Notes: generated by a model not told the origin, from the sequence alone. A stretch of 64,000 nucleotides of DNA from Tetranychus cinnabarinus (GCA_022266195.1 WHVY01000009.1:1922001-1986000), one strand, 5' to 3'; positions 36,402 through 48,932 are shown, numbered from the stretch's first letter. Made by a program: numbers and translations.

Positions 36402-37659
36402 TTTAAAAACTTATCAAAATTTAGTGTCGATGTTATGAGATGATATAAAATAATGGATATTTTAAAGTATAAATATGAGTGAAAATTAAAATGTTAGTAA
36501 AACTATGTAAGTGTAAAAAGAGTATCAAAATAGTGTTAGGTGTTTTAAGGGTGAAAGCACATAAGCTGATTCGATTGGTTGTTATTTTTAAATCGTAATA
36601 TTGAAACGATCTGAGTAATTGGGATGTCTAATTGATTCCATAAACTTTAAATGGTATCAATTGAAGTAAAGAAGAAGATGAAGACTAAGAAAAAGAGTCA
36701 CGGATTGATAAAAGGTGAAAAAGGGAGAGAAAGATGAAGATAAACAAAAAAGGAGAGATCATTCATATCCTTATGAATTAATTCAAAAAGAACAGGAACT
36801 TGAATATTTCCTTTCTTTCTCCTTTTAATTTCGTCTTTTTTGGTTATGTCCTTTCCTTTCTCTCTCTTTCTCAGTGTCTTCTTCATCTTCTAATCGTCGT
36901 TTAGGCTGTTTCACTTTGTTTCAGTGTTTCGGGCTCATCAATCAGTTACGCCCAAAATCAGGTAGAAGGGGCAGGCTTGAGTCCAGAAAAGAGATGAAGA
37001 TGAGAAACTGAAAGAGAGAGAGAGAGAAGGGGAGAAAATGAAAAATCAGAAAGTAGGAAGGAAAAAAATGAAGACAGAAAGAAAAGAGCAAAAACGTGGA
37101 AAAAAAGTAAGAAAAACAAAGAAGAAAAATAAAGTTGATAATAGCATGGTAGAAGAGGAGATAAGATGAAGGTAAGGGAAAGGAGGAATCAAGCTGATAT
37201 TAAATACAGGTACGTAGACCAGGAGGACAGAGACTAAGATGAGTGAAATTGAACAAGTATAAGATGATGATGATATTGAGAGACATCAATATTGAAAGTT
37301 AACGATGCCAATTGATGAGTTTGTTATTACAAATATGTCAAATCTCAATCTACCAGTTGATGAAGTTAATCTTTGAGCTTTTCAAAATACGGGAAGAACG
37401 CCATCCGAAATGCAAGAAAAAAGGTAAGAAAAAAGTGAAATGAGACGAGAATATTGATTAGTTTAATCATTGAAAGTTAACAGGTTGTTAACTTAAATCA
37501 CTCAAGATGGAAAATCTTCAATTCTTTTCTTTTTTTCTTTTTCTTCTGCATGAATCAATGATCATCTGATGTCTAGGCTCGTGGAGGCTCATGAAAATAG
37601 GGTCAGGGATGATGAGAGGATTAAAAATTAAGAAATTAAAAGTTATATTAATCTTTGGA
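36402..37659. other. Upstream region of the nuclear receptor with pyrimidine/purine tracts
   Basis: Holds the presumed receptor promoter and the 3' UTR of the minus ZMYND8/11-like gene. From about 36800 to 36895 the plus strand is strongly pyrimidine-rich. From about 36985 to 37200 it is strongly purine-rich, with a GA dinucleotide run near 37012-37027. No convincing coding exon is seen. Confidence 0.6.
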
Positions 37660-40221
37660 TTAATTTTCAACGATTATTTCATTATCTCCACGATCGTTTG
37701 AATCAGAATCTTCATCAACAATTGTAAGTAAATATTTAGCGTCCATAGCAGCCTTTGAATACTTGTCTTGAGTATATTGAGCTTGTTCAACATGGGTGAG
37801 CATTGTATTGATGAAATGAACGGTACTTGCAACCCTTTCTGAGATCCACTTGTCGTGATTAGTTGAATTTTTGGATCCGTTGGGCTGTTCTCGGGAGATT
37901 ACGAGGAAATCTGCAATGTCAGGGTACAATGTTCCACAATTGAGTGTAATTTTAGTTGGAAAACAGTAAACAATGTTTCTTAGGTATCTAAGAGACTCTA
38001 AAATAGCCTTCTTTGAGGATGGCGATACGTATGGAATAGCATAATCAGTGGTGACAAAATGGTGACAATCAGAAGCGTGAACTTGATACCTAGAATTGAA
38101 GAAAAAGAAAATAAGTTAAATAATTTTAATGGTCACCAAATAAACGTTTTGTGGTTATTTTATTTCTCTCATTAAGTGTATACACATGTAGGATAAAATA
38201 GGATAGGAAAGATTAAATTGAAATTACATTACCATTCATGGGATCCAAATATGAGAACATCAACAAGTTTGGATTGATGATGGTAACGAAGCAGTTTACC
38301 AGGCCATGATTGATCTGTTGATAAAACAAGATTGACGGGTAAGGGTTATTAATGATCACATCAAAATTTTATGATAACCATAAATATGGATAGCAAGTGT
38401 CAACAAAATGACACCATCTTTGAGTGATTTACATCTTTCAAATGATCATAAACATTTTTTTGCTGTTACCTCTCAACAGCTTTTAAACTGGAGAATCATT
38501 TCCAGTCTTTCAGTTTTTCCTTCAATATTCAATATTATTAATATTTGTTTTTTAATCATACATAATGGATATTTATCAATCTACCAACTTAGATATTGGA
38601 GTTAACATTGGATAATTATACTTTCTCAACTATTACTTTTCAGTTATCAATCGCCGTAAGGTAATATTTTTATCCAGACTTGTAATTAGGGTTAAATTTT
38701 CAATCTATACTTAACATACATGAACATAGAACAATTTAGACAAATTGTTGGCACCTTCTCATTGCTATGATTAATGACTGAATCTAATTTACACTAATGA
38801 CCTCACTTTGATAAGGTTGACTAGAGTCCAATGTCAAAATAACAGTTAAGTGATTAAACAAGATTTGTATTATGAATAAAAGGCAATTAAAGGGTGTAAT
38901 GAACTGACATTCATTAGCGGAAAGGATAATTCAATCGTAGTTATGGTCTGAATAACCAAACATTAGTTATTGGTTAGTTTACATGTTATCGAATCCGCAG
39001 AATGAAAAATGGAAAACGATTAATTGTTGGATTTTTCAAGGGCAAAATTGAAAATGCATCAAAATTAAATTAGTTGATGTATTTTCTGCAAAAATCTAAA
39101 GAAACTTTGATGGTGAATTTGGTTGATAGTGTCTAGAGTCGGTGAACCTTCGTCTTGATCTGTGTACTCACCTCTGAGATTGACAAAAATTAAAGGATGG
39201 CCCCATGGACAAGTTTCAGTGATCCAGTTTGGTCTATCAGAAAATGAACTTTCCAAACAATATGGACAAGCCTCACAGCGGTTGAACAAACTGTAAATAT
39301 TGGCCATAAAGTTGATCAAATACTGAGAGAAGTTGTAATCCCGGTGAGCGATCCTTAAGCTGTGGTTGATCAAAGATAGATCATTAAGCAATTGATATGG
39401 ATATTGATACAATCCATTTTTAACTTTGCAATCAATGATATCAAAATTAACTGGACAATTTACCCAAGTTTGGGGTAATTCAGCTACAGTTGCACTAATA
39501 GTTGGAGTGATAGTCTATAAAGGAAAACATTTCATAATGAAACATTAATAATACATCAAAATATGTCTGAAACATATAAAAGGAAGGACATGTTAAACAG
39601 GTGATAATCTTAGGGGAAAGTGTTACACAAAATAATAAACTTAATGTAAAAAATAATGGATGGGTGTATCAATTGGACTGGTATAAGCTAAGATGGATAG
39701 CTGTTTTGGTTAATAATTTTACATTGACACTGACAGGACCACTCAAGCAGCAAGACAGTAAACTTAGAAAACACATTTACCCAAACAATCCTTTGCCAAA
39801 TAGACTCAATCAGTCGATGTACATTTTTTTGTGGCATCTTCTTGAAATCCAAACCTTTGTCCCAGCGTTCATGAGTTACAGCAGCAATTACACACTCATT
39901 ACATTGAGTTGTAAATAAAGTAACTCCTGCACTGTCTTTATAAAAGGTAAGTTGACGACCCACTCTGTAATCCGATGCCGCACATTTATGGTGAAAGTAT
40001 CGAAAACAGTGATTACATCCAACAGAAGCCCATTCAGAATGGCATAACCAACAAATAGCCCGTCCACAGCGTAAGGCCTTAAAGACATACATAAAAATAA
40101 AGTCGTGTTAGAAAGGTTACCAAAAGAAAAGGTTAAAAAATGATAATAGTTTACTTACATAAGCTTTATTCATTGGTTGCTCTGCTCGTTGCTTGTAAAG
40201 CAGAAAATCAGTTCCCAACAT
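37660..40221 (-). CDS. Short ZMYND8/ZMYND11-like PHD-PWWP protein, 5 exons, about 404 aa
   Basis: Minus exons: 40221-40159, 40077-39781, 39514-39172, 38314-38233, 38089-37660; 1215 nt. A C4HC3 PHD finger is formed by C30, C33, C42, C45, H50, C53, C80 and C83, in the context CWLCHSEWASVGCNHC. A bromodomain-like remnant (LLNDLSLINHSLR) and CPYC...CPWGH precede the PWWP core DQSWPGKLLRYHHQ, DVLIFGSHEW. The C-terminus has alpha-helical sequence followed by an acidic tail and lacks the repeat, coiled coil and MYND finger. Intron phases (0, 0, 1, 2) and the 82-nt fourth exon are identical to the plus-strand paralogue at 23343, so both descend from one duplicated gene. A nuclear chromatin-reader role is inferred from domains. 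In both paralogues the residue three before the PWWP tryptophan is Asp, where human ZMYND11 has a cage aromatic, so methyl-lysine binding may be altered. Confidence 0.72.
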
Positions 40222-41908
40222 TGTCGATTCACAATTAAAGTTAATTAATTAATTAATTAAAATAATTGAAAATTAAGAGCCAAAAAGAAATGGAATAATA
40301 GAGAAACAAAAAGTATCAATTTTCACATAGAGACCATTTTGTTTTACCAAATTCTTTTTTCTTTTTAACACTTGTTTTCCATTGGCTCTTAATTTTAGCT
40401 TAGCAAACTGATATAAAAAGATAACAAATTGTTAGACTAAACTGTGATTAATCTGGTCAAGTTTAAAATGTGATTGAACTTATTTACTTTGTGTGTGATA
40501 ACAAGGCTTTTCACAACTTATCCAGCCATTTCAACTCTATGACTCTAAAGATTATCTATTTTATAAATAACAGTTTATTTTTCAAGCCATAATTCACAAC
40601 AAGAAAATATACAAATTGTGCGATGTAAAAGGTTGATAATCATGGAACCATTGGTCCAGATTTTTCTGTAATTTACGTATTTTCAAGTCCAGGATTGATT
40701 GATAAGCAGCTCTGTTTAATGAGGTAAGTAATAAATCTAAATGAAAAGAAATTTTTAAATTATTCTTTTAATTGACACTCTTTAACCTAAAGATGTTTAG
40801 TATTTCTTATGAAATGAATCTCTTGTGAACTGAAAACGAAACTCTTTCAGTTTTCAAATTTTCTAATATAATACCATTTTGATGGTATTGATTGACAGTT
40901 TAACTAGGTAAATGAAAAATAAAAGATCACCCTGGATGGATAATTCAAGTGATCTTACTAACTGAATATAATCATGACGTAAACCGAATCCATTTCAGTT
41001 AAAGAAAAAGATCACTAAATTGTATTGACGTTAGCTAATTGTAAATTAAACTGACAATATCATTATGAAAAGGTTAGAAGCTGATTTTATCAAGTACAAT
41101 TTTGAATCATCATCAACGCAAATAGATAAAATTTCCCAATTTAAACAATTTCAATTGAAATGAATCTTGTGATGGTAATACAATGTAGTTACAATGTACC
41201 ATCACACTATTTTGATCAGAACAGAATCCAATTTTTGTACGATAAAGCTAATGAATTCAGTCCAATGCTTGATGACATTAATATTATTGATATAAATACT
41301 ACTTAAGTAAATATATATTCAATAACAGTCCCAGTGAATTGATGAATGAATCTTGAAAATACTGTTGTTCAATTGTTGTTAACTGTGTTGACAACAGAAA
41401 TGAAAATCTTAAATTTTCTCCCATTTCCACTCTGAGTAAATAATGTAAGAAACTTGAATGAACTTGAAACAATAAAATAAGATAAATCAACTGTTTGTAT
41501 TGATTAATAATTAACTTTAAAGGATAATTGTTACAGAAATTATTGATCAACTATTTATTCAGATGGAAAGGTTTCTCAAAAAGATATTTGAAATTTCTAA
41601 ATTAATTTAATGAATTATGGCAATCAGAATGAGTTGAGAATTTTCAATCAATATGAAATACAATTGAGAAGGTTGAATAATGAGGTAAGATAATTACTAA
41701 TTAGTGGTTGATTGCTGTAAAAACAATTAAACCGAAAAAATTAACCAGAATATGAAAATGTAACCAAGAGTCTGGTAATTTTAATTATTATGTTGCTATG
41801 AGAGACGATAAACTTAAACTCTTATGCTGCAACAGACGACAGTCTTTTGTTACAAGTCATCGGTTGAAACTTAAAAGAGTGTTTAAAATGTGATTTTTTT
41901 ACTTACTA
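40222..41908. other. Divergent intergenic region, ZMYND8/11-like gene to gustatory receptor
   Basis: AT-rich promoter space for two divergent genes. A minus frame at 41299-41550 has no family features. A short TTAATTAA run occurs at about 40242-40260. Nothing else can be supported. Confidence 0.5.
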
Positions 41909-44557
41909 ATGTTTTGTTTTAAAATTTATTCAAGTTCAACGACTTTAATTATGAAATTTAGAGCAATTGCTCGCGTTAAACGGTTTGTTTCCCATATTAA
42001 TCAATTTTTTGGACAAAATTTGGACCCTTTCAAAGGAATTGAACATTTATACTTCTTGGAGGAATCCAGTAAGCGTCTCTATATCTCTTACCGAGGATAT
42101 TCAAATGAAAAGACCAAATTATCAACCGACTATTTGCTGAAGAGTGTCCTCATTGAAATTGGTAATTTCCTTGTTATTGGTCGATTAACCCTTCTCTGTT
42201 TCACCTCAAATGCCTTTGTGACAACCTACCTTGGAGATTTTTACATCAACACTACCATTCGTTTTTACATGAACAGTACTCTTGCCGTGGTTGGTTGGCT
42301 CGTTGTTTTAATGCGTTCCATGCTTTTCTGGCAAGACGTTAATCATCAACGTGAATGGTTATCTACTTTTGCTTTTATCAAATGTCACGGGTTCAATGCG
42401 TCTTTGTTAAAAATCACATCCTCGGGCGCCAATCAATTGAGAAATAAGGTTTACCTCACTAGGATTTGTTATACAGTAACGAGTTTATTCACAGCTTTTT
42501 TTATTTCAGCCTTAATTTTTTATTCATTTCTATCAAATCCATACTCATATTTATCTCGTCGATTACTCTTTTGTCAACTCGTTTGGGCCTCGCTAACTAT
42601 ATGGCAAGCTTACATAGATGTTTCATCAACTGTTTGGCTAGTTGCTCATATTTACCTTCTTACCGTTTATTGTTCTCTACAACTGGATGCTGTTGATCTA
42701 TCCATTGCTCGAATATTAACTAAACGCTCGTCCAATGGAAAATCACCACATTTCGATCAGTGTTTACCCAATCAAGCCCTCAGATCCTTGGTTGTGGATC
42801 AAAATTATGCAGTTAGTTGTATCTACAAATTCCGGTCTCAAATCAAACATTTCATTTCACTTGGTTATTTCTATGCGTGTTTTGGAGCAGATTTCATGTT
42901 CTATTCCGTCTCAGTTATGCCAACTGATCAAATACTCTACAACATAATAGTAGCTGGACTCGGAGTTGAAACAATGTTTATATCTATGACAATTATTTTG
43001 ATTCTTTCAAAAGTCTCAGCCAAGGTAATCTACAAATTTCAATATGAATCAACTCACAGGGTTTAACAGTTGTTATAAACTCTGTTTACTATTGAATTCA
43101 TTTCAGAATTAGCTTCAAATTTGTCTAAAAATTTGCTTTTCGACAAACTACAGAAAGCTCAACGATTCAGCAACTTCATGTTCAAGTGCATGACTGTATT
43201 TGATTATAATGAAGCGTGATTGATCATTAAAAATTAAAGAAAAATTTCCAGGATTTTTGAAGTAAAAAATATTCATACAGTGAATATGAATTACTTGAAA
43301 CAAATGGCATTATTCAACATTAAAGTACACCACTTTAATTTGTCAACAATAATTATGCCCATTTTGATTACTCTGTTCCTCAATTGTGATACATTAATGA
43401 TTAAATGTGAATGGGTTAGATTACCTTTTCTGAAAAGTATATTCAAGAAAAGCTGTTAAAAGGTAAACCTTTTTCTTCTTTTCCAGATCAACATTGAACT
43501 CATGGGAATAACTTAACAGGTTATACTTTAGTCTAATCCTTCAAGACTCGTAAAGTAATTTATATTGTTGATTGTGAATTTACTTGATATTACATTGATT
43601 CTAGTATTTAGGGTAACATTGAAAACAACTAACAAATTGTAAGACAAATTGTTACTTATATTGTCTTTGATTATTTTATTGTCATTGTTATTAACAATTG
43701 TAAAAACAAAAAGGTAATCTAAATCATAGAGATATGTTATTACCAAGGCAAGGCAAAATCGAATGACGATTAGGTGAAATCGCATAATTTTTGGGAAATG
43801 ACAGTAATTTAAACAGATAAGCTCATCTTATCAGCCAATTATCAATACAAATACAGTCTAAAGGAAAAATATTCAACGATTCTCCTAATTTTTAATCGAT
43901 TTTGCCTTGCCTTGGTTATTACATTAAAACCACTATCAAAGCAACCTAAACTGCTACAGCAATAACAACACTTTACTGGATTACATTTGTAACCATTTTA
44001 TTGCACTTTAACCAATTAATTAAAACCAGATTAGCTTCCAAAGTATTATTCAATTAGATTAAATGATTAATTAATTAATTTTTGCTTCTCTTTACAGGCA
44101 GCTGAATCCTACGGAAAGTATCATATGATCATTGAAGAAGCTAAACCTGGTGTAACGACTAGACGAATGGTAAGTTTACGGATAAAAATAATTTTCAAAA
44201 ATCACATTTCCAATCTCTTTTCGTATTTTACTCGATTCCCAACTAATTTCATCTAATTTCCTAATTGCTGTTCAATCTTTTAAATCAAAAAGATCAATTG
44301 AAGTGTAAATTAAATTAACCATTTCTCTTTCTCTCTTTATTATTAGGTTTCAGGAGTTTTAGAAACAATTGGCGATTCGTTTATTGGATTTTACATTGGA
44401 GATGTTTTCAAGGCAACAATGAATCAATACGTTGAAGTAAGTATGATTATAATTTATTGAAAGCAATTAATCTAATTGACTTGTTATTTACAGTTTGTTT
44501 TAGGTAATTGCAGCATGATGCTTATGCTTATTAGTACTATGCGTCAAATTAGCTGAG
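41909..44557 (+). CDS. Gustatory receptor (seven-TM chemoreceptor), 4 exons, about 446 aa
   Basis: Ligand-gated ion channel of the arthropod GR family, placed in chemosensory neuron membranes with an intracellular N-terminus. Exons 41909-43024, 44098-44169, 44347-44436, 44495-44557; 1341 nt. The first exon holds six hydrophobic segments; the last exon supplies the seventh (FVLGNCSMMLMLISTMRQ). All three introns are phase 0 and lie close to the C-terminus, an arrangement long known to be conserved in the GR family, and this supports the call more than sequence identity does. For the last junction I used the AG at 44493-44494; the alternative AG at 44504-44505 leads to an early stop after four codons. 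An internal ATG at 41951 is another possible start. The subfamily and ligand cannot be told. Spider-mite genomes are known for very large GR expansions. Confidence 0.8.
43735..43922. repeat. Inverted repeat inside gustatory-receptor intron 1
   Basis: The segment around 43735-43781 (core TTACCAAGGCAAGGCAAAAT) is repeated in reverse complement at about 43877-43922, with a few mismatches and small gaps. Arms are about 45 nt and the spacer about 95-100 nt. It is a candidate small MITE remnant or RNA hairpin. Confidence 0.65.
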
Positions 44558-45757
44558 ACGAGCGGACCAAAAACAAGATGAATCTATGGATTTAATGGTG
44601 CTTTGGATCACTGAATCAAAGTAAAAGTTCATCGGTTCAAAGGCTCAATCCAATTTGTTCAATATTAATTTCATTTCTCATCTGTAATAAGTGAACGGAA
44701 AGTGGAAAAGTTAACAGTGAATCAAATTGATGAAATTTTTTAAAGACAAAGAATCAAGAACTGAATCAGAGTATCAACAAAGCTGACAAAAAGATATCAG
44801 TTTCCTGATGTTTAAAATGAGTTATCATTTTTGTTATATCGTGTTGAACTGGAAAAGGAAAGCGCTCAATAGATGCTGAATTGAATTAACAAAAGGTTAA
44901 CTATTCTTGGGAATCTAACGTGATAAAGAAAAGCTAAAAAGGTTACAAAATGGAAAGCTTTTGTTGAGAAGCCACAATACCTGAAAAAAAGGAGGTTGGT
45001 TTAAACGATGAACTGGGAGTTGAATACAAATGAATAACCGATTCAAAGATGTACTACAAACTGAAGGTTATAAAAATGTAACCATTTTTTTCCTCTCATA
45101 TTGTTAATGATAACAAGAAGCCTTTAAATTAAGTTAAAATAGACAGTATTAGTTTCATGAATGTTAATAGGATCATCATCACCTTCACCATCACCATCAT
45201 CAACTTCATCATCTTAAATAACATTTACTTTAACTGGGAGTGAAGTTTCCGCTTTGAATTCCCTATTTATTTATCATTTTTAGGCTACATTTTTGCCTTT
45301 TCAAATGTAAATTACATTTCAAACCTCTTATGAGTCTTATTATTTTATCGTTACTTTCAACTTTCTCTTTTCATTGCACACATAAAAATTCATTCATATT
45401 TATATAGATAAATATACTACATGCATTTGTATGTACAGAGTGATGAAAAAATATTTGCTTCAGACTTTAATCATCATAAAAATCATTAACTAATGTAACT
45501 AAAACAATAATATGTAAAAATGTAGACTATTACTTGGATTGAGTTCATCGCTGTTTTATAAAGTAACAATCAAATCTACGAACAATTTACTATTCAAATC
45601 ATTTCACAGTTATCAAGTGTTGCTAAGTGTTTATAAACATTGTGATAATAATTAAAACTGATTAGATGCTCAATTCAAGTGTAGTTACATAACTCAGTGC
45701 TTGATAACCGCTAGTTATTGCGACTGATATTTTTGGTTATTAACACTAGTTATTGGA

Positions 45758-45779
45758 ATGGGTTTGTTAACAAACCCAT
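45758..45779. repeat. Perfect 22-bp palindrome
   Basis: The half-site ATGGGTTTGTT is followed directly by its reverse complement AACAAACCCAT, with no spacer. It could bind a symmetrical protein dimer or be chance. The GTTTGTT half resembles a generic forkhead-like core, which is weak evidence. Confidence 0.6.
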
Positions 45780-45913
45780 AGAGAGTTAAATGAAATAATT
45801 GAATTCAATTTTTGGTTAAATCCAACAAATCTTATCAATAAAGAAGAGATAAAAATTTTTAGCCATAAATTGACCAATTGTGTCTTCAGCTTTTACTTTC
45901 ATTATGTAAGCTT

Positions 45914-46008
45914 TTTAAACAACTCTTGCTCGGTGATATGATAGTGAATACACTCGGGCTTCGCCCTCGTGCATCTAACCATCATATCACCTCGCAATCG
46001 TTGTTTAA
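45914..46008. repeat. 95-nt near-perfect hairpin
   Basis: Two arms of about 45 nt flank a three-base loop (TTC, 45960-45962). The arm near the loop reads CACTCGGGC against GCCCTCGTG; the outer part reads TCGGTGATATGAT against ATCATATCACCTCG; the base pairs TTTAAACAA with TTGTTTAAA. Mismatches are scattered. No open frame is present. It may be a small inverted-repeat element or a structured transcript. The three-base loop is tighter than is usual for a microRNA precursor. Confidence 0.7.
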
Positions 46009-46563
46009 ATATACTTGTAAAATCTAGTCATTATTATGTTAATAAGTTATTCTTGTCTTGTTATTTGATGACAGTTTGTCAAGTTCATAAATATGTATTA
46101 AAAACTGATTATATTTTGCTCAATAGATCGCCATTGAAATTTTGACTTTTTTGAGGTTTGTTAGTTTTGAATAATGTTTTCAAAATGGGTTTAGTTTGGT
46201 TCAATTTTTTTAGATTTTTTATTGTTGTTATTCAATTGTTTAAAATGATTTAAATTGTTGAAAATAAAATGATAACGATGATACAATTAGTTGGTTGGTT
46301 GAGATATAAATTGAAGGGTTAAACATGATGAGTTTCAATCGTTTGTAAATCAACTGAAATGAGTGGTAAGACATAAAGGGTTTTGGGTTTCCTTGCATTT
46401 TTCTGGTTCTTTCATTAATTGTATCATTGATATCAACATCAATGGTTTGGTAGATTGAATTAAAACATGGAAATTAAATATAAATAAAAGTCCAGGTTTG
46501 ATAAATGTCATCCAATTACCATCATTGCCATCATTACCATCAGCAAACAGCCAAAAATCAGCA

Positions 46564-47945
46564 TCATTTTGGGTTGTTTCTTTGTATTTATTCATAAGGA
46601 AAGCAAGAAAAAATAATTAAGATTAATGTTTAGTTAGTTTATATTCATACTGATTGGTAACCATAGCCAGTTGATGAAGACTAACTAAATTGGTTCATCT
46701 TGGGTTAATGTATCATATTATATGTTTGGCTTTGAACAGGTGAAGTAAAGGTTGACCGAAAGTCTCCTTAAAGGTTAATTTGTTGGTTAACTTGGTTCAG
46801 TTTGACATTAATTTGAACTTAATAGTCTCATCAACTGGTTAAATGGTTAGTAATGTTGATTAAATTGAAATAAACTCACCTTTCAGCAATACACTTGAAT
46901 AATCCAATCAAGCCTTTATAAAAGCAAATTGGGTTTGGATCATCTTTCAATTTGAACGCTTCCAGATTGTCTTTATCTAATTAAACCAATCAACCGATTA
47001 ATCACTCATTTTAAATCATTAAAAATGGACAATAATTTAGCTCAAAAATCCTATCAAATATTATATCAAACATTGAAACATTCAAATGATTTCAACTTTA
47101 TTAACCTTTGTAAGAAACAATTAACAGTAAAATTAGTTTATCAATTCTGAAAGCTAAAAACATGATATTTAATGTGTTTTCATGAAAACAAAACATTGAT
47201 TAATGCGTCGTTTTGTTTCATTCAACATCTGACTATTAAATTGTTTTTAATCAACATTTTAGGATATATCGTTATTCTGTCTCCATCATAATCAATAAGT
47301 AATCAATAAACTAATCATGTCTTTTTCAATGACTTTCACCACTCAACCCGAGGAGCCTTTGAGCTGGTCAAAAATTAGATGTAAAACATAAAGGCTACTA
47401 CCAAAAAAGCTTAAACAAAACTACTTGACCAAATTTATTATTTGGATGTTAATCTTGAAGATGTTCAACAAATTGTTGATTGAAAGTAAATTGAATTGTA
47501 AGATTAACTTGAGAAGAAATAACAATGTTATTAAACCTGAAAGGTTACCAGACTAATCAAGTTAATATTATTTTAAGAAGATGAAACTCACAAATTACAA
47601 TTACATTGAAGGTGTTGAAAAGTATTGGAAGCAAGGAAAGTAAATATTTTTCACAATTAGGTTGAAAACTTGCCTGTTAATACTTGAAATTGAATTGAAC
47701 TTATTTCAGCTTACTTTTCAGCTTACTTTATCTTGCTACAATGAAAGGTTAAAGTATTGATTGTATTTACCTGAAAATTGAGACTCGGATGAATCGGGTG
47801 GAAGTGATCGTCTTCCGTAGCGACCATTGAGAAAAAATTGGGAACTTGGATTTGCCATTGCAATTGCAATCAGTGAAATTGTCGTTATAATGAGTAAATG
47901 AAGAAATAATTTGGTTGATGATTGAAATGACTGTAAGTTAATCAT
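46564..47945 (-). CDS. RYamide neuropeptide precursor
   Basis: Secreted prohormone giving a C-terminally amidated peptide for a G-protein-coupled receptor. Exon 1 (47945-47771) starts at ATG 47943-47945, with a signal peptide (LFLHLLIITTISLIAIA region) followed by NPSSQFFLNGRYGRR. This matches the FFxxxRY-amide consensus exactly, with Gly as amide donor and an Arg-Arg cleavage site. Exon 1 ends in phase 1. Exon 2 (46970-46880) begins in the matching phase and encodes NLEAFKLKDDPNPICFYKGL, with two cysteines (ICFYKGLIGLFKC), plausibly the precursor C-terminal domain. The proposed last exon (46579-46564) adds only NNPK and a stop and is tentative; with it the precursor is 93 residues. Only one RYamide copy is seen. 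Exon 1 is secure, exon 2 likely, exon 3 a guess. Confidence 0.75.
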
Positions 47946-48932
47946 TTTGGTTAAATTGTTCAAAGGACACGAAAAGAAATGAACACCGATAGCTCAATCC
48001 AAAGGTTACTACTTTGTATGATTTGATGGTCTGAATTGTTTTGGTCTTGACTAATCACAACCAGTTATACCTTTGTGAGTCAATCTATGGTTTAACCGAA
48101 TTGTTAATCCAATGGGTTGTTGGGTCAGTATATTTGGTGGAAGAAGAAATTTAGAGTTAAGTGAAACCGGACTAGGGTTGAAAATTGGATGAAAGTGGGT
48201 GAAAAACAATCGATTAAAATGATAACTATCTTAAGATGAACTGGATAACTTATGATCAAACTTTTATCTCATGGTACTTACAGGAATGAGTTGTGAACAG
48301 GAACCAGGACTAAGGTGAAAAATAATACGTCTGCGTGTAAAGATGCGCTTCTTTTAAGGAATCGAACGTTTTTTAAGTTGTTTACAATTTATGAGTAAAG
48401 AGATGGCTTCTTGTTATATTGTCTTGGTCTTCAGTCGAGATGTAGGCCAAATAAATTCAATCTATTAACAGATTTATCAAATTTAACTTGACCCATAAGC
48501 TAGTCGTCTAGTTAATCACTGATACTCTTTGATCAGGGTTATTGAGGGAAATTCATTTCTAAATATTGTTAGATGAAAATAATTAGGGTCATAAGTCTTA
48601 ACTAGTGCAATTGTTGTAATTATCCCTCCGCTGTTAATTTTAACTTAATTTAAACCGGTAATTGTTTAGCTATTTGGTTGATCATGTCTTGCTTGAAAGA
48701 TAAATCTGGTAAATGGTGTTGAAGACCAGTAAATTGTTTAACCCAAACAGGAACCTTTGAATCAATTAGACTGTGTAATTACTTATTTGCGTGAATTTGG
48801 CTCATTTAAGTTAATTGTTACAAAGCAATTAAGATAGGTTATAAAGTTGAGTGATGAAAAGATACGAAAAGATGACACTTGTTAGTGATTTGTAAAATTA
48901 GTAAATACGACAATTTTAGCTTTCCATACTTA

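Larger units (their letters stand above)
44558..46563. other. Intergenic region with palindromic elements
   Basis: Follows the gustatory receptor and precedes (in plus coordinates) the 3' end of the minus RYamide gene. It contains a short interrupted CATCAC/CATCAT-like tract near 45172-45216, a perfect 22-bp palindrome and a 95-nt hairpin. No coding exon was recognised. Confidence 0.5.

Noticed and set aside
45914..46008. Interpretation of the hairpin as a microRNA precursor
   Set aside because: The loop is only three nucleotides and the stem is too continuous to the tip. Without small-RNA data I list it as an inverted repeat only.
48351..48370. A short GGAATCGAAC sequence suggesting a tRNA B-box
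   Set aside because: No matching A-box, acceptor stem or cloverleaf can be drawn around it.
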